From NCBI RefSeq assembly GCF_029240175.1, contig NZ_JARBTM010000002.1, positions 146,233 through 210,232 of the forward strand: DNA of 64,000 nucleotides. The letters run 5' to 3'. Source of the DNA: Anaerosolibacter sp. Its GTDB lineage: Bacteria > Bacillota > Clostridia > Peptostreptococcales > Thermotaleaceae. The notes under the pieces are model-generated. The model did not search any database. It saw nothing but the letters and a program-made list of their open reading frames with translations, and was not told the DNA's origin. Of the stretch, positions 44,161 through 54,600 are shown piece by piece. A program made the position numbers and the translations under genes. Numbering within the stretch: the stretch's first letter is position 1; the number at the start of each line of letters is the position of its first letter.

Positions 44161-44250
44161 ATGATGATGTTCATAAAAATCGCCCTATTGGGAACGATCA
44201 TGTATTTTAGTTCTATGGCCATGGGTATGGTTATGGCACTTTCGTTTTAG
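44161..44250 (+). CDS. 29-residue membrane peptide
   Basis: ATG 44161 follows a strong AAGGAGGG site. The product MMMFIKIALLGTIMYFSSMA plus GMVMALSF is one Met-rich hydrophobic helix. It is 13 bp after the PacL-like gene and 12 bp before the ATPase gene. Its stop overlaps the ribosome binding site of the ATPase gene. It is probably a pump-associated micropeptide, inferred from context. Confidence 0.6.
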   Translation: MMMFIKIALLGTIMYFSSMAMGMVMALSF

Positions 44251-44262
44251 GAGGTATATGTT

Positions 44263-46443
44263 TTGTACTATGCAAATGTAGCCAACAATAAATTTGTACT
44301 GCCTGGAAGGGTAAGAATCTTCATAGAGGGATTAAAAGGTAATTCTGCATATGCTGAAAAGATAACCTGTCATCTTTCAGAGGAGAAGGGGGTATATAAG
44401 GTTACTGCCAATCATTATACCGGAAATATTCTTATATTTTTTGACGAGAAGGAAACCAATATCCTTACATTGGAAGATTTAATTTATAATGCTCGCCATG
44501 TGAATATATCCAATCATGCCTACGCCCTTATTGAATCCTATCAGGAGATACAGCCAAAGGATCAAGTAAGGACTGGAATCAATAAGGTAGTACTATGTGG
44601 TTCAATTCTGACAGGCATCATGATCAAACAAATCTTATTTGGCAGAACAGTCTTAGCCCAGGATGAAGTCATATTTACTATAGCAACGGTGACTACCCTC
44701 GTTACAGGTTTTCCTATCTTTAAAAAAGGAATCGATCGTATCCAGATCAATGGACGATGGAACTGTAATTTATTGTTGAGTATTCTAAGTCTTACTTGCA
44801 TTGTACTGAGAGAAAGCACCTTAGGTTTATTTATTATTACCATGATCTATTTAAGCGAAACCGTTGTTGCCTATTTAGATGAACAATCAAAAAAGATGAT
44901 ACAAGATCTGCTTCGCCATCGAAGGGGATTTGTTTATAAAATTGAGGATGGACAAAAGGTACAGATCTCCTATGAAGATATAAAGAAAGGCGACCGGGTG
45001 TTATTCCAGTCTGGGGAGTTTATCCCCATTGATGGAGAAGTGATGAAAGGCAATGGCGCAGTGAATTATGCAATTCTTACTGGTGAGTCATCCCCCCATT
45101 ATGTTCATACAGGGGAACCGGTCTATTCTGGTACTACCCTAGAGGATGGAGAAATAGAGGTACGGGTTTTGGCAACGGGAGATACCACGGAATATAGAAA
45201 AATCTTAAAAATGATAGAGGCATCGTGGAAGGAAAAGCTGAACTTTGAAGACACGGTAGATCAATATTATCATAAAATGATGCCCTATACTGTTCTCGCT
45301 TCACTGGCGGGATTCGCTTTCACCAGAGATCCCATGATGCTATTAAGCCTATTATTGGTAGCCTGCCCAAAACCAGCGTATGCAGCTACCCCTATGGCAT
45401 TAAAGGCAGCTATTATGAATGCTTACGCCCATGGTATATACATAAAAAGACCCAAAAGTATAGAATCCATGAACAAAGTAGATAAGATCATTTTTGACAA
45501 AACAGGTACCCTTACCTATGGAAAACCCCAGGTAAGGGATATTATAAAAATTGGGGAGAATACAGAAGAAAAGATCCTTTCCATTGCTGCATCCTGTGAA
45601 GGACAAAACCAGCACCCTGTTGCCAAGGCACTGCAAAAGGAAGCAGAACATCGCGGCATTCACCTGCAGAATGTTGACTCATTGGATTATCAGATAGGCA
45701 AGGGAATCATTGGGAAGGTGGACGGCAAAGAAGTACTTGTGGGGAATAAGGAAATGCTCATAGCTCATAATGTACGTGTTTCGGATTTTAAATCAAAAGA
45801 GAAAAAATTAAAGCAATCGGGGCAGAGCCCAATTTATGTTGTATATGATAAGGCTGTGATTGGATTGATTGGTGTTCAAGATGAGTTGAGGGGAGAATCA
45901 TTCCTCACATTGGAGGAAATCCGGGGTACTGGCCCTATAGATATCGAGATTTTATCAGGAGATGAGAATGAGATCGTCAATCAAATGGGACGAGCGATGG
46001 GTGCTGATTTTTATCGAGGAAGTATGCTTCCCCAGGAAAAAAATGAAAGAATAAAAGGATTGAGGAACAGCGGTAAGGTTGTAGCCATGGTTGGGGACGG
46101 TATCAATGACTGTCCTGCCCTAAGTAGAGCAGATGTGGGTATTGCAATTTCCAATGGAGATAATCACGATGCAGCAGCAGGGGCTGATATGGTGGTTGTC
46201 AATGAAAATATGTATTCTATTCCCAGTATCATGGACCTCAGCAAACATACGATGAATAATATTTATCAAAACCATACCTTATCCATGGGTTTAAATTTTG
46301 TAGGGATTGTTTTGGTGCTGAGCAATCGAATCGGTCCCTTTGGTGCGTCTTTATATAAGGATATTCATAGTCTCATCATTATGCTTAACGGCATGAGACC
46401 CCTTCGATACGAAATGAAATATTTAGATAGGCAGGTGAAGTAG
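44263..46443 (+). CDS. heavy-metal P1B-type ATPase with atypical CPK motif
   Basis: A 726-residue pump starting at TTG after GGAGG. It has an HMA-like N-terminal domain without CxxC (LPGRVRIFIEGLKGN, about residues 10-80), TGES, DKTGTLT and 'VGDGINDCPALSRADVGIAI'. HP lies in 'GQNQHPVAKAL'. The ion-pathway motif in TM6 reads ACPKPAYAATP, where heavy-metal pumps normally have CPC, SPC or CPH. The second Cys is Lys, so transport specificity or activity is uncertain. It shares a paralogous N-terminus with the pumps at 40571 and 47146. It is followed immediately by a TTG-started small gene. Confidence 0.88.
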   Translation: MYYANVANNKFVLPGRVRIFIEGLKGNSAYAEKITCHLSEEKGVYKVTANHYTGNILIFFDEKETNILTLEDLIYNARHVNISNHAYALIESYQEIQPKDQVRTGINKVVLCGSILTGIMIKQILFGRTVLAQDEVIFTIATVTTLVTGFPIFKKGIDRIQINGRWNCNLLLSILSLTCIVLRESTLGLFIITMIYLSETVVAYLDEQSKKMIQDLLRHRRGFVYKIEDGQKVQISYEDIKKGDRVLFQSGEFIPIDGEVMKGNGAVNYAILTGESSPHYVHTGEPVYSGTTLEDGEIEVRVLATGDTTEYRKILKMIEASWKEKLNFEDTVDQYYHKMMPYTVLASLAGFAFTRDPMMLLSLLLVACPKPAYAATPMALKAAIMNAYAHGIYIKRPKSIESMNKVDKIIFDKTGTLTYGKPQVRDIIKIGENTEEKILSIAASCEGQNQHPVAKALQKEAEHRGIHLQNVDSLDYQIGKGIIGKVDGKEVLVGNKEMLIAHNVRVSDFKSKEKKLKQSGQSPIYVVYDKAVIGLIGVQDELRGESFLTLEEIRGTGPIDIEILSGDENEIVNQMGRAMGADFYRGSMLPQEKNERIKGLRNSGKVVAMVGDGINDCPALSRADVGIAISNGDNHDAAAGADMVVVNENMYSIPSIMDLSKHTMNNIYQNHTLSMGLNFVGIVLVLSNRIGPFGASLYKDIHSLIIMLNGMRPLRYEMKYLDRQVK

Positions 46444-46680
46444 TTGGAGAATATCAATGAATTGAAAGAAGGATTCGAAAAGTCCTTCGGAGATTTGCGA
46501 AATCTTATTGAAGTTAGTTTTGAAATGATAGAAAAGAATCCGCAACAGCAGGATCAAATCGTTGATATGTGGAAAGACTCGGTTCAAAGCTTTTCTGGCT
46601 ATGCAATCCAGTGCAGTGAAAAGCATAACAATAGAGAGGTGTACAAAGCAATTGCCAAAACGCTGATTTTTGGGAAATAG
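46444..46680 (+). CDS. 78-residue protein of unknown function
   Basis: Starts at TTG directly after the ATPase stop (TAGTTG), with GGCAGGTGAAG upstream. The product is a soluble, acidic, probably helical protein with one Cys ('SGYAIQCSEKHNN'). No family was recognised. It is followed by another small gene of the same operon with an 17-bp gap. Confidence 0.6.
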   Translation: MENINELKEGFEKSFGDLRNLIEVSFEMIEKNPQQQDQIVDMWKDSVQSFSGYAIQCSEKHNNREVYKAIAKTLIFGK

Positions 46681-46697
46681 TGGAGGAGGTTGATGAA

Positions 46698-47099
46698 ATG
46701 AATGATATGATGAAGCCCTTTGGTTCTCAGAGTTTTCTAATTGGCTTAGGCGTAGCAGCAGTGGGATATTTCTTTGGACCCCAGATCAAGCAAGCAGTAC
46801 GTCCTGCAGCGGTAAAAGGCGCCCAGGGGATGATGATGTTTTCAGACAAAACAAAAGGCATGTTTGACGAAGGTAAACATATGATGGGAAATATGATGGA
46901 CAAAGCATCCCATATAGGGCAGGAGCACCATATGGCAGGACAAATGGGCGTACATGAAATGCTTATGAAAGAGTTAAGGGAAGAGCGGGAACGAACCAAT
47001 CGACTCATGGAGCAATTAAATACCTCCATTACAGGATTAAAGGATGAAATTGCCCATATTAAGAATACCAGCAGCAACACAGCAGCAGATCATATGTAA
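46698..47099 (+). CDS. Met-rich membrane-anchored small protein
   Basis: A 133-residue protein. Residues 10-26 form one membrane helix (FLIGLGVAAVGYFFGP). A long stretch rich in Met and His follows (GKHMMGNMMDKASHIGQEHH), then a coiled coil (residues 85-125). The Met/His content suggests metal binding. ATG 46698 follows GGAGGAGGTTGATGAA. It resembles, in layout only, the small membrane proteins that accompany organelle-forming iron pumps. The function is unknown. Confidence 0.6.
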   Translation: MNDMMKPFGSQSFLIGLGVAAVGYFFGPQIKQAVRPAAVKGAQGMMMFSDKTKGMFDEGKHMMGNMMDKASHIGQEHHMAGQMGVHEMLMKELREERERTNRLMEQLNTSITGLKDEIAHIKNTSSNTAADHM

Positions 47100-47145
47100 C
47101 ATATTCTAAACAGGTTATTATGATGACAACAAGGAGAAATGGAGA

Positions 47146-49359
47146 ATGCATCGTTTTGACATACTATCTGCCATACCGGGGAGAATCAGAATAAGGTATC
47201 ATGATTTGCTTCGTTGTCCTACGAGATCTATGGTTTTGGAAAGGGAGCTTTCTGAGCTTAGGGGGATTCTTGAAGTAAAGGTAAGCTGCCATACAAACGG
47301 GGTGCTGATTTTATATAATCCTCAAGGCATTGAAATCAAGGAGATAATCCAAAGGATACTATCTATCAATCTGATAAAGCCTATAAAAAACTTGGTAGAA
47401 ACTATAAAAGAAAAAAAGATATTGGAACCTAAGGAGCTGCCTATATCCTTTCAAAAACAGCAAGTGATTCTATCAGGGGCGGTATTGGCCTACACGTTTG
47501 TCAAAACCGTTGTTTTTGGTGTGCCATTGATGAGCCTGGGACCATTAAATATTGCTTCTATTACAACATTAGCCACGGGCTGGGCTATCTTCAAAAGTGG
47601 AATACATGGGTTGATCCGTGAAAGGAAATTTAACAATGATTTCTTAATTGCTACAGCTACTGCCTTATCCCTGGCGATGGGAGAGTATATGACAGGACTG
47701 GTGGTCATATGGCTCATCAACATCAGTGAATTGTTTGAAGCCATTACCATCGATCGTTCAAGAAAGGCCATACGTAGTATGCTCAGCAATACCCAGGAAA
47801 AAGCATGGCTATTGGTAGATGGAGAGGAAATTTCGTTAGATGTAAGGGATTTAAAGGTAGATGATGTCGTGGTGGTTCATAGTGGGGAAAAGATTCCAGT
47901 GGATGGCACGATTATTCGAGGAGAAGCATTAGTCAATCAAGCGCCGATTACAGGAGAATCAGTTCCCATCATGAAGGAAATAGGGGGAACTGTTTTTGCA
48001 GGTACCATCGTAGAGCAGGGAAAAATTTATGTTCGAGGACAAAAAGTGGGGGATGATACCTCCATTTCCAGGATCATTCATATGGTGGAACAGGCAAGTA
48101 CTACGAGGGCACCTATCCAGAACATTGCAGATGTTTATGCGGATAAGCTGGTTCCCTGGTCTTTTGCACTATCAGGCTTGGTATATCTCTTTACAGGTGA
48201 TTTTATAAGAGCTGTGACTATACTCATCGTGGCTTGTCCCTGCGCAGCGGGTTTGGCAACACCAACGGCACTGGCAGCGGCCATGGGAAACGCAGCGAAG
48301 AAAGGGATATTGATCAAAGGAGGTAGGTACCTAGAAGAAATTGGACAGGTAGATACTGTTTTATTTGACAAAACAGGAACACTCACCAAAGGAAAACCCA
48401 ATGTTACCTCTATTTATCCTATCGATGCTGCCACCAATCAAGAGGAAACCATGTATATTGCAGCCAGCTGTGAGCAGGGAAATCGACATCCATTGGCCAT
48501 GGCCGTGGTCAATAAGGCATTGGAGATGGGTGTACAGCCAGAGGTGCCGGATGAAGTAGAGGTTGTCATCGGCAGAGGGGTTACTGCTGCATTTAGAGAA
48601 AACCAGGTACTGCTAGGTAGCAGGAGGATGATGCAGGAAAATCATATCGATTTATCCAGTGGAGAAGAGTTTGAGCGACTTATGGCACGAGAAGGGGAAA
48701 CCACCATTTATTTGGCACAGAATAACAGGTTGTCGGCCATGATCGGCATCAAGGATGTAATTAAGGAAGAAAGTCCTGTGGCAGTGATGGCGTTGAATGA
48801 AAGAGGTATTGATGATATTGGCATGATTACAGGAGATAGTGAAGCCACTGCCCTGGCCATAGCCAAGGAACTGGCAATCAAAAGGATCATGAGCAATGTA
48901 CTCCCTGACGGAAAAGCAGAAGTTGTAGCCATGGAAAAGGAAAGAGGAAAGCGAGTATTGATGGTGGGGGATGGCGTCAATGACTCGCCAGCCTTGGCGC
49001 TAGCAGATGTGGGCGTAGCCATGGGAACAGGAGGGACTGATATTGCCATCGAAACAGCCGATATTGTATTGGCTGGAGATAATCCTGTAAAGATCGTGGA
49101 AGCCGTAGATATCAGCCGAAAGACCATGGCAGTCATCAAGCAGAGCTATGGCATTGCCATCGGGATCAATGCTTTGGGGATTATTTTGGGCGCTGCCAGT
49201 CTGATTTCACCGTTGACTGCGGCTATTTTACATAACGCTAGTACTGTAGGGGTTGTGATTAACTCCAGCAGACTGCTGAAGTATGAACCAAAGACAGCTG
49301 GGCAAAGTAATACATTTCACAATGGCGAAATGAGTCATTTAATGTCGATAAAAAAATAA
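47146..49359 (+). CDS. heavy-metal P1B-type ATPase, CtpC-like
   Basis: A 737-residue pump. The N-terminal HMA-like domain lacks CxxC (IPGRIRIRYHDL). The TM core has 'VACPCAAGLATPTALAAAMG' with an intact CPC and AAGLATP, 'DKTGTLTKGKP', HP in 'GNRHPLAMAV' and 'GDGVNDSPALALADVGVAMG'. The C-terminus 'ILHNASTVGVVINSSRLLKY' resembles mycobacterial CtpC. Candidate substrates are Zn2+, Mn2+ or Fe2+. ATG follows ACAAGGAGAA. The three pumps in this region share the PGR-motif N-domain. Confidence 0.9.
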   Translation: MHRFDILSAIPGRIRIRYHDLLRCPTRSMVLERELSELRGILEVKVSCHTNGVLILYNPQGIEIKEIIQRILSINLIKPIKNLVETIKEKKILEPKELPISFQKQQVILSGAVLAYTFVKTVVFGVPLMSLGPLNIASITTLATGWAIFKSGIHGLIRERKFNNDFLIATATALSLAMGEYMTGLVVIWLINISELFEAITIDRSRKAIRSMLSNTQEKAWLLVDGEEISLDVRDLKVDDVVVVHSGEKIPVDGTIIRGEALVNQAPITGESVPIMKEIGGTVFAGTIVEQGKIYVRGQKVGDDTSISRIIHMVEQASTTRAPIQNIADVYADKLVPWSFALSGLVYLFTGDFIRAVTILIVACPCAAGLATPTALAAAMGNAAKKGILIKGGRYLEEIGQVDTVLFDKTGTLTKGKPNVTSIYPIDAATNQEETMYIAASCEQGNRHPLAMAVVNKALEMGVQPEVPDEVEVVIGRGVTAAFRENQVLLGSRRMMQENHIDLSSGEEFERLMAREGETTIYLAQNNRLSAMIGIKDVIKEESPVAVMALNERGIDDIGMITGDSEATALAIAKELAIKRIMSNVLPDGKAEVVAMEKERGKRVLMVGDGVNDSPALALADVGVAMGTGGTDIAIETADIVLAGDNPVKIVEAVDISRKTMAVIKQSYGIAIGINALGIILGAASLISPLTAAILHNASTVGVVINSSRLLKYEPKTAGQSNTFHNGEMSHLMSIKK

Positions 49360-49419
49360 AGGGAATTTTCCTTTTATGTAAAAAATTATAAAACTATGGG
49401 AAACAATGTAAAATAAAAA

Positions 49420-49500
49420 TCGATAAAGGCAAACTTGCCGAAAGACAAGGACGCAAAGCCACGGGTCTAAAGCATTCGCTATGATCGCCGGGCTGCCGAT
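49420..49500 (+). promoter_or_regulatory. cyclic di-GMP-I (GEMM) riboswitch
   Basis: The aptamer has P1 strand GGCA(AAC), the GNRA-type loop CCGAAAGA, the invariant block ACGCAAAGCCACGGG (49451-49465) and the receptor strand CGCCGGGCTGCC (49486-49497). The order and spacing match the GEMM-I consensus. It binds c-di-GMP, usually controlling surface and motility genes, which fits the SLH protein downstream. Confidence 0.92.
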
Positions 49501-49513
49501 GAATGAGCCTAGA

Positions 49514-49550
49514 GCACCTCTATGCCTTTTTCGGCATGGAGGTTTTTTAT
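49514..49550 (+). terminator. riboswitch-controlled terminator
   Basis: ACCTCTATGCC and GGCATGGAGGT form an 11-bp stem followed by TTTTTT. It lies 15 nt after the aptamer, and the SLH gene is 130 bp downstream. Whether ligand promotes or prevents termination cannot be read from the sequence. Confidence 0.85.
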
Positions 49551-49679
49551 TTTATAGTATCTGTTTTCTGCTTGTATCCCATCTCGTATTTCATCATAAC
49601 CTCGATTCAACGAATGGACTTATTTTCAAAATTTACTATGCATTCGAACACAAAAAAAGAATCAGAAAGGAGTAATACA

Positions 49680-51659
49680 ATGCAGAGAAAAAGAAGTATA
49701 GTGGCCTTAATCTTAGCTTTAATGCTGATGTTTTCCAGCATAAATGTTAGCTGGGGAGCCAGTGGGGGAATCCAGCCCCAGGGAACCATACAAGTCGATA
49801 GCAATCATGTGGTATGGATGTCCTATGACAGTGGGAACTGGGATATCTACCATTTAGACTTGGTAGGAGGCACTGTGGATCAGATTACCACAGACTTTAA
49901 CACCCAGGGTTATCCTGATGTTTGGCAGAACTACATCGTATGGCAGGACAATCGGGACCATTTGATTGATGGAACAGGATATTTTGATATTTATCTCTAC
50001 GACATGACCACGGACACAGAGAGAAAGATATCAAACGTAGAAGGAAACCATCAGACACCTGTTATAGCGAAAGATAAGGTAGTATGGGTAGATCATAAGG
50101 ATGGGAAGAAGGATGTTATGCTTTATGATTTAAGAAATGATACCTTAAAGAAAGTGTCCTCCGATGGAGCCCAGGCCTTTGGGGTCACATTTGATGGTGA
50201 TGTGATTGCATGGATGGATTCTCGGGGAGGAGACTTTGATATCTATATGTACGCCTTGACAGAGGGCAAAGAAAAACAGATTACCTATGGCTTGGGAGAT
50301 GAGGTTGCTCCTTTGAGTGATGGCGGAAAAATTGTTTGGATGATCGAACACAATGGATACAAACAGGCATATATGTATGATACGACAAATGATCTTAAGA
50401 CGAAATTAACGGTTGGACAGGAGAATCACAGACCAATAGCCTTTTTAGGAAATACACTTTTGCTTATTAAAAATGACAAATTGATTTTGAATGATGTAAA
50501 CAACATTACGGATCAAGCGATCAAATCTCCCTTTGATACCCTGCCGAAGCAGGCGTTCTTAATAGGGGACAAGGTAGTTTGGTATGATGGCAAAAACATT
50601 ATTACAGAATCGGTGCAGGCAGCACTAGATCGAGCTCAAAATACGGCCAATGCACCACTGCCTACACCAAGTACCTCTGATTCAAGGGACTACAAGGTAA
50701 AGTTGCCAGAAAACAAAATACTGGTAAAAGCAAACGAAGATACGATTGCATCCTCCAAGGATGGAAGGATGACGCTAAAAATCACGAAGGGAAGCTTCGA
50801 ACAGGATATATACATGACCTTGAGCCAGCAAACCCCTTCCGCAAAAGACCCATATATAGCTCTCACCCCAATCTATACTTGGGAGATTGAAGGGAACCTG
50901 AAGCCGATTTATCCTATGGAGCTGACCTTAAACTATGACAAGATCAATCTGCAAGGGATGGATAAGAAGGTAAGTATCTACAGCATACACCAAGATGGTA
51001 CATTAAAACCTATGAATGCATCGCGGAATCATACCATGAAACAGCTAGTTACACTAATAATGGATAATGGCAAGACGGCTCTTATGCTATACAACAAGCA
51101 GTTTAAAGACATGAATCGCCATTGGGCCCGTGAAATCGTGGATGTAATCGCGGCCAAGCATATCATCAGCGGATATGAGGATGGAAGCTTTAGGCCCGAT
51201 AAACAAATGACCAGAGCTGAATTTGTAACCATCATCATGAAGAGTATGGGAGATGGTAAAGCCAATCAAAATCTGCCAACCGAAAAAAAATTTGTTGATG
51301 TAGAGAATCATTTCTGGGCCAAGGAGTTTATCTATGGTGCCCATCAGAAAGGCTGGGTGTCAGGTTATGATGGTAAATTCAATCCAAATCAACCCATCAC
51401 CCGGGAGCAGATGGTTACCATCCTGATGAAGGTTTTAGCAGATACGAGCAGTGAACCAAACATAGGAAATGCCATAGAACTGAATAGTTTTAAGGACCAT
51501 CAGATGATTAGCCAATGGGCGCTAGAATCCATGGAAAAGGCTGTAAACTATGGCATCATCAAAGGCTATGATAATGAACTGATGCCTCAGAAAAATGCCA
51601 CAAGGGCTGAAGCAGCGGCGATGCTGTACCAGTTCCTAGAGAAATTAAACAGACTATAG
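49680..51659 (+). CDS. SLH-anchored beta-propeller surface protein
   Basis: 659 residues. ATG 49680 follows AAAGGAGTAATACA; frames starting earlier cross the terminator. A signal peptide lies at residues 1-27 (ALILALMLMFSSINVSWGA). Residues 30-325 are TolB/PD40-like propeller repeats (VWMSYDSGNWDIYHLD, VWQDNRD..YDIYLYDM, IAWMDSRGGDFDIYMY). A middle domain follows. Three C-terminal SLH domains (from about residue 475) bind the protein to the cell wall ('SGYEDGSFRPDKQMTRAEF', 'SGYDGKFNPNQPITREQM', 'KGYDNELMPQKNATRAEA'). First gene of a c-di-GMP-regulated surface operon. Confidence 0.93.
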   Translation: MQRKRSIVALILALMLMFSSINVSWGASGGIQPQGTIQVDSNHVVWMSYDSGNWDIYHLDLVGGTVDQITTDFNTQGYPDVWQNYIVWQDNRDHLIDGTGYFDIYLYDMTTDTERKISNVEGNHQTPVIAKDKVVWVDHKDGKKDVMLYDLRNDTLKKVSSDGAQAFGVTFDGDVIAWMDSRGGDFDIYMYALTEGKEKQITYGLGDEVAPLSDGGKIVWMIEHNGYKQAYMYDTTNDLKTKLTVGQENHRPIAFLGNTLLLIKNDKLILNDVNNITDQAIKSPFDTLPKQAFLIGDKVVWYDGKNIITESVQAALDRAQNTANAPLPTPSTSDSRDYKVKLPENKILVKANEDTIASSKDGRMTLKITKGSFEQDIYMTLSQQTPSAKDPYIALTPIYTWEIEGNLKPIYPMELTLNYDKINLQGMDKKVSIYSIHQDGTLKPMNASRNHTMKQLVTLIMDNGKTALMLYNKQFKDMNRHWAREIVDVIAAKHIISGYEDGSFRPDKQMTRAEFVTIIMKSMGDGKANQNLPTEKKFVDVENHFWAKEFIYGAHQKGWVSGYDGKFNPNQPITREQMVTILMKVLADTSSEPNIGNAIELNSFKDHQMISQWALESMEKAVNYGIIKGYDNELMPQKNATRAEAAAMLYQFLEKLNRL

Positions 51660-51696
51660 CTATATAAAAGATTTATAAGAAAGGGAGGCGAAATGA

Positions 51697-54600
51697 ATGC
51701 ATAAGATATGGCAGAAGTATGTTTCTTTTCTGTTGGTATTTACCATCATGTTTACCATGGTACTGCCTATAGAAGCTTTTGCAGATGCAAGTGATGGAAT
51801 TGGAGCACCGGTTAAATTCACAAAGACAGAACCTTCAATTTTTAATCCCCATAAGGGAGAGACCACAAAAATATTGTGGAATTTTCAAATATCTCATGAG
51901 GCCAGCGTAGAGATTAAGGATAGGAACAATGGATTGATTCGAACAATACATAGTTCTAAGCATTATCCTGGGGACTATACAACGAATCAAGAAACCTGGG
52001 ATGGTAAAGATGATCAAGGAAACATTGTTCCCAATGGCGTTTATAAAATATATATTGAACCTAAAGAGGATAATTGGAAACAATACCCTTCGGAAACAAC
52101 CGTGATGGTTTTAGATAAACCTTCTGAAGATATTGCATTGGCACCAAATGTTGAAGGAGAGCTATTTCTCCTATATGGTGCAGCCGAGGTAAATGAATCT
52201 GGCGAGGATGAATATACAGATGGTGTTGAAGTATTTATAGATGGAGATTCTTTAGGAGCAGCAGACCTTGATTTGGGAATGTGGTCCATGGAGATTACTT
52301 TACCTGTGTATCAAGAGGTGGAAATAACAGCTATAAAAACAAATATGGTTCCCCATGAGGAAACTGATGAGCAGGGAAATACCTATATTGTTTATGAGCC
52401 AGAAGAGATAGATTTAGGTCCGATTCATGTTCTGAAACATAGCATAAGACCCTATGACCGATTAAAGGAACTAGCGGGATATTATTATGAGAACAGTGAT
52501 AAGTATGCAGATATCATTGAAGATAATGAATTGGCAAAGCCCTATAATGTAAAAATAGGTGGCAATCTATTAATTTTCAATCCTGTAAAAGATGGGGAAC
52601 CACCTTATTCGGAATTCTATGATCCTGAAAACATGCAAGGCACATGCGGGGTTGTCAATCTCCTTACAGGAGAAACCGTATTCAGTGAAGACCCAGTGAA
52701 TCTTGCTACAGGTAACTTTACCTATAGCTATGAAGACTTTAAAATTGGTGGAAGTCAGCCTATATCCTTTGTGCGCTTCTATAATTCCAGAGATCAATAT
52801 ACTGGTGATTTAGGGATGAACTGGCACCATAGTTTCGAGTATCGTCTACAAGATATGGGTGATGGTACAGTAAAGATAATCTTCTATGACGGTCATCGTG
52901 AATCCTACACGATGAATAGTAATGGCAGTTTTGAATCTCCAGAAGGGAATCTTAACAAACTTAAGAAAAATAGCGATTTAACGTATACTTTAACAATGGA
53001 CAACAAATGGCAGTATCATTTCAATGAAAGAGGAGAACTAACATCTATTGTAGACAATAATGGAAATAAAACATCCATGTTCTATGAAGATATGCTGTTA
53101 AAAGAGGTTAGAAACGATAGTGGCTATATACTTCTTCAATATTATAAAGAAGGACGTATCAGAAAGATATCTGATCAGACAGGACGCTATGTGGAATATA
53201 ACTATGATGGAGATGATTTAATTTCCTATAGAGATCCCGAAGGAAATGTAATTGAGTACAGATATGATGGTGAACATCAGTTGACTCGAATCATAAGTCC
53301 ATTAAAGGATGGCAGTGTCCATAATGTTTATGACAATAAAGGCAGAGTCATCGAACAAACCTTGGCGGATGACAGCAAGATGTATTTCAGCTATGATGAA
53401 GCCAAGAGAACAACAACCCTTACAGAACGGGATGGCAGTGAAACGGTATATAAATATGATGAAAACTTCAGAATCACTGAGATCATTTATCCGGACGGTG
53501 TAGAAAAGAAAGTATTTAACGGTGATGGAGAAGTTGAAACATATACGGATAAGAGAGGCTTTACTTATACTTATGGGTATGATAGCCGAGGAAATGTAAC
53601 ATCAGTGAAAGATCCTATGGGGTATTTTACCACATATACTTATGATCAAAATAACAAGATGACTTCCATCACATATCCAGATGGAAAAACCTATGATTTT
53701 TCCTATGATGAACGGGGAAATATGCGAACAAGCACAGATCCTCTTCAGCGAACATCAGAATTTCAATATAACGCAAAAGGATTGCCTTATAAGCTAATAC
53801 AATCCGATGGCAGTTATATTGAAATGCGTTATGACAACAAAGGCAATGTCTATGAAATGGTAGATCCTTTAGGCTATGTTACAAAGTATGAATACGATGA
53901 ACTTAACCGAGTGAAAGCTATCGTGGAGCCTGAAGGGAATCGTACATCCTATGAATATACCAAGACAGGAAAAATCAAAAAAGTAACGGACGCAGAAGGA
54001 AATACTGCATCCTACGTGTATAATGCCAATGGAATGGTGAAGCAAGTAACAGATCCTAACGGAAATGTTACAACCTATGAATACAATAAGGGAGACCAGC
54101 TGATAAAGATGGTAGACCCGTTAAAAGGGATTACAGAATTTGAATATGATCGTATGGGAAATGTAAATAAAGTTATTGATGCCAATGGCGGAATTACTAC
54201 CTATATCTATGATAGTCAAAAAAGATTGACTTCAGTGAAAGACCCTGAAAACTATACCTATGAGTATCAGTATGATCCAAACGGAAATATGATCAAAGCC
54301 ATTGATCCGAAGCAAAATGAAATCAATTATGAATATGATGCCCTAAACCGACTGGAAAAAGTTAAGGATGCAAATTTGGCGGAAACCAAGTATGAATATG
54401 ATGCTGTAGGAAGAATCAAGAAACTTACCAATGCTTTAAATCATACCATTGAATATGACTATTATGATGATGGAAAAGTAAATACCGTAAAGGATGAAAT
54501 GAACAACATCACCTCCTTTACATATAACGAGCTGGGTCTTGTAGAAACTGTAACCGATGCCAAGGGGGCTGTGACGAGATACGAATACAATTCCCTAGGC

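Noticed and set aside
49503..49679. 59-residue N-terminal extension of the SLH protein
   Set aside because: It would be encoded by the riboswitch terminator; the signal peptide starts at ATG 49680 after AAAGGAG.
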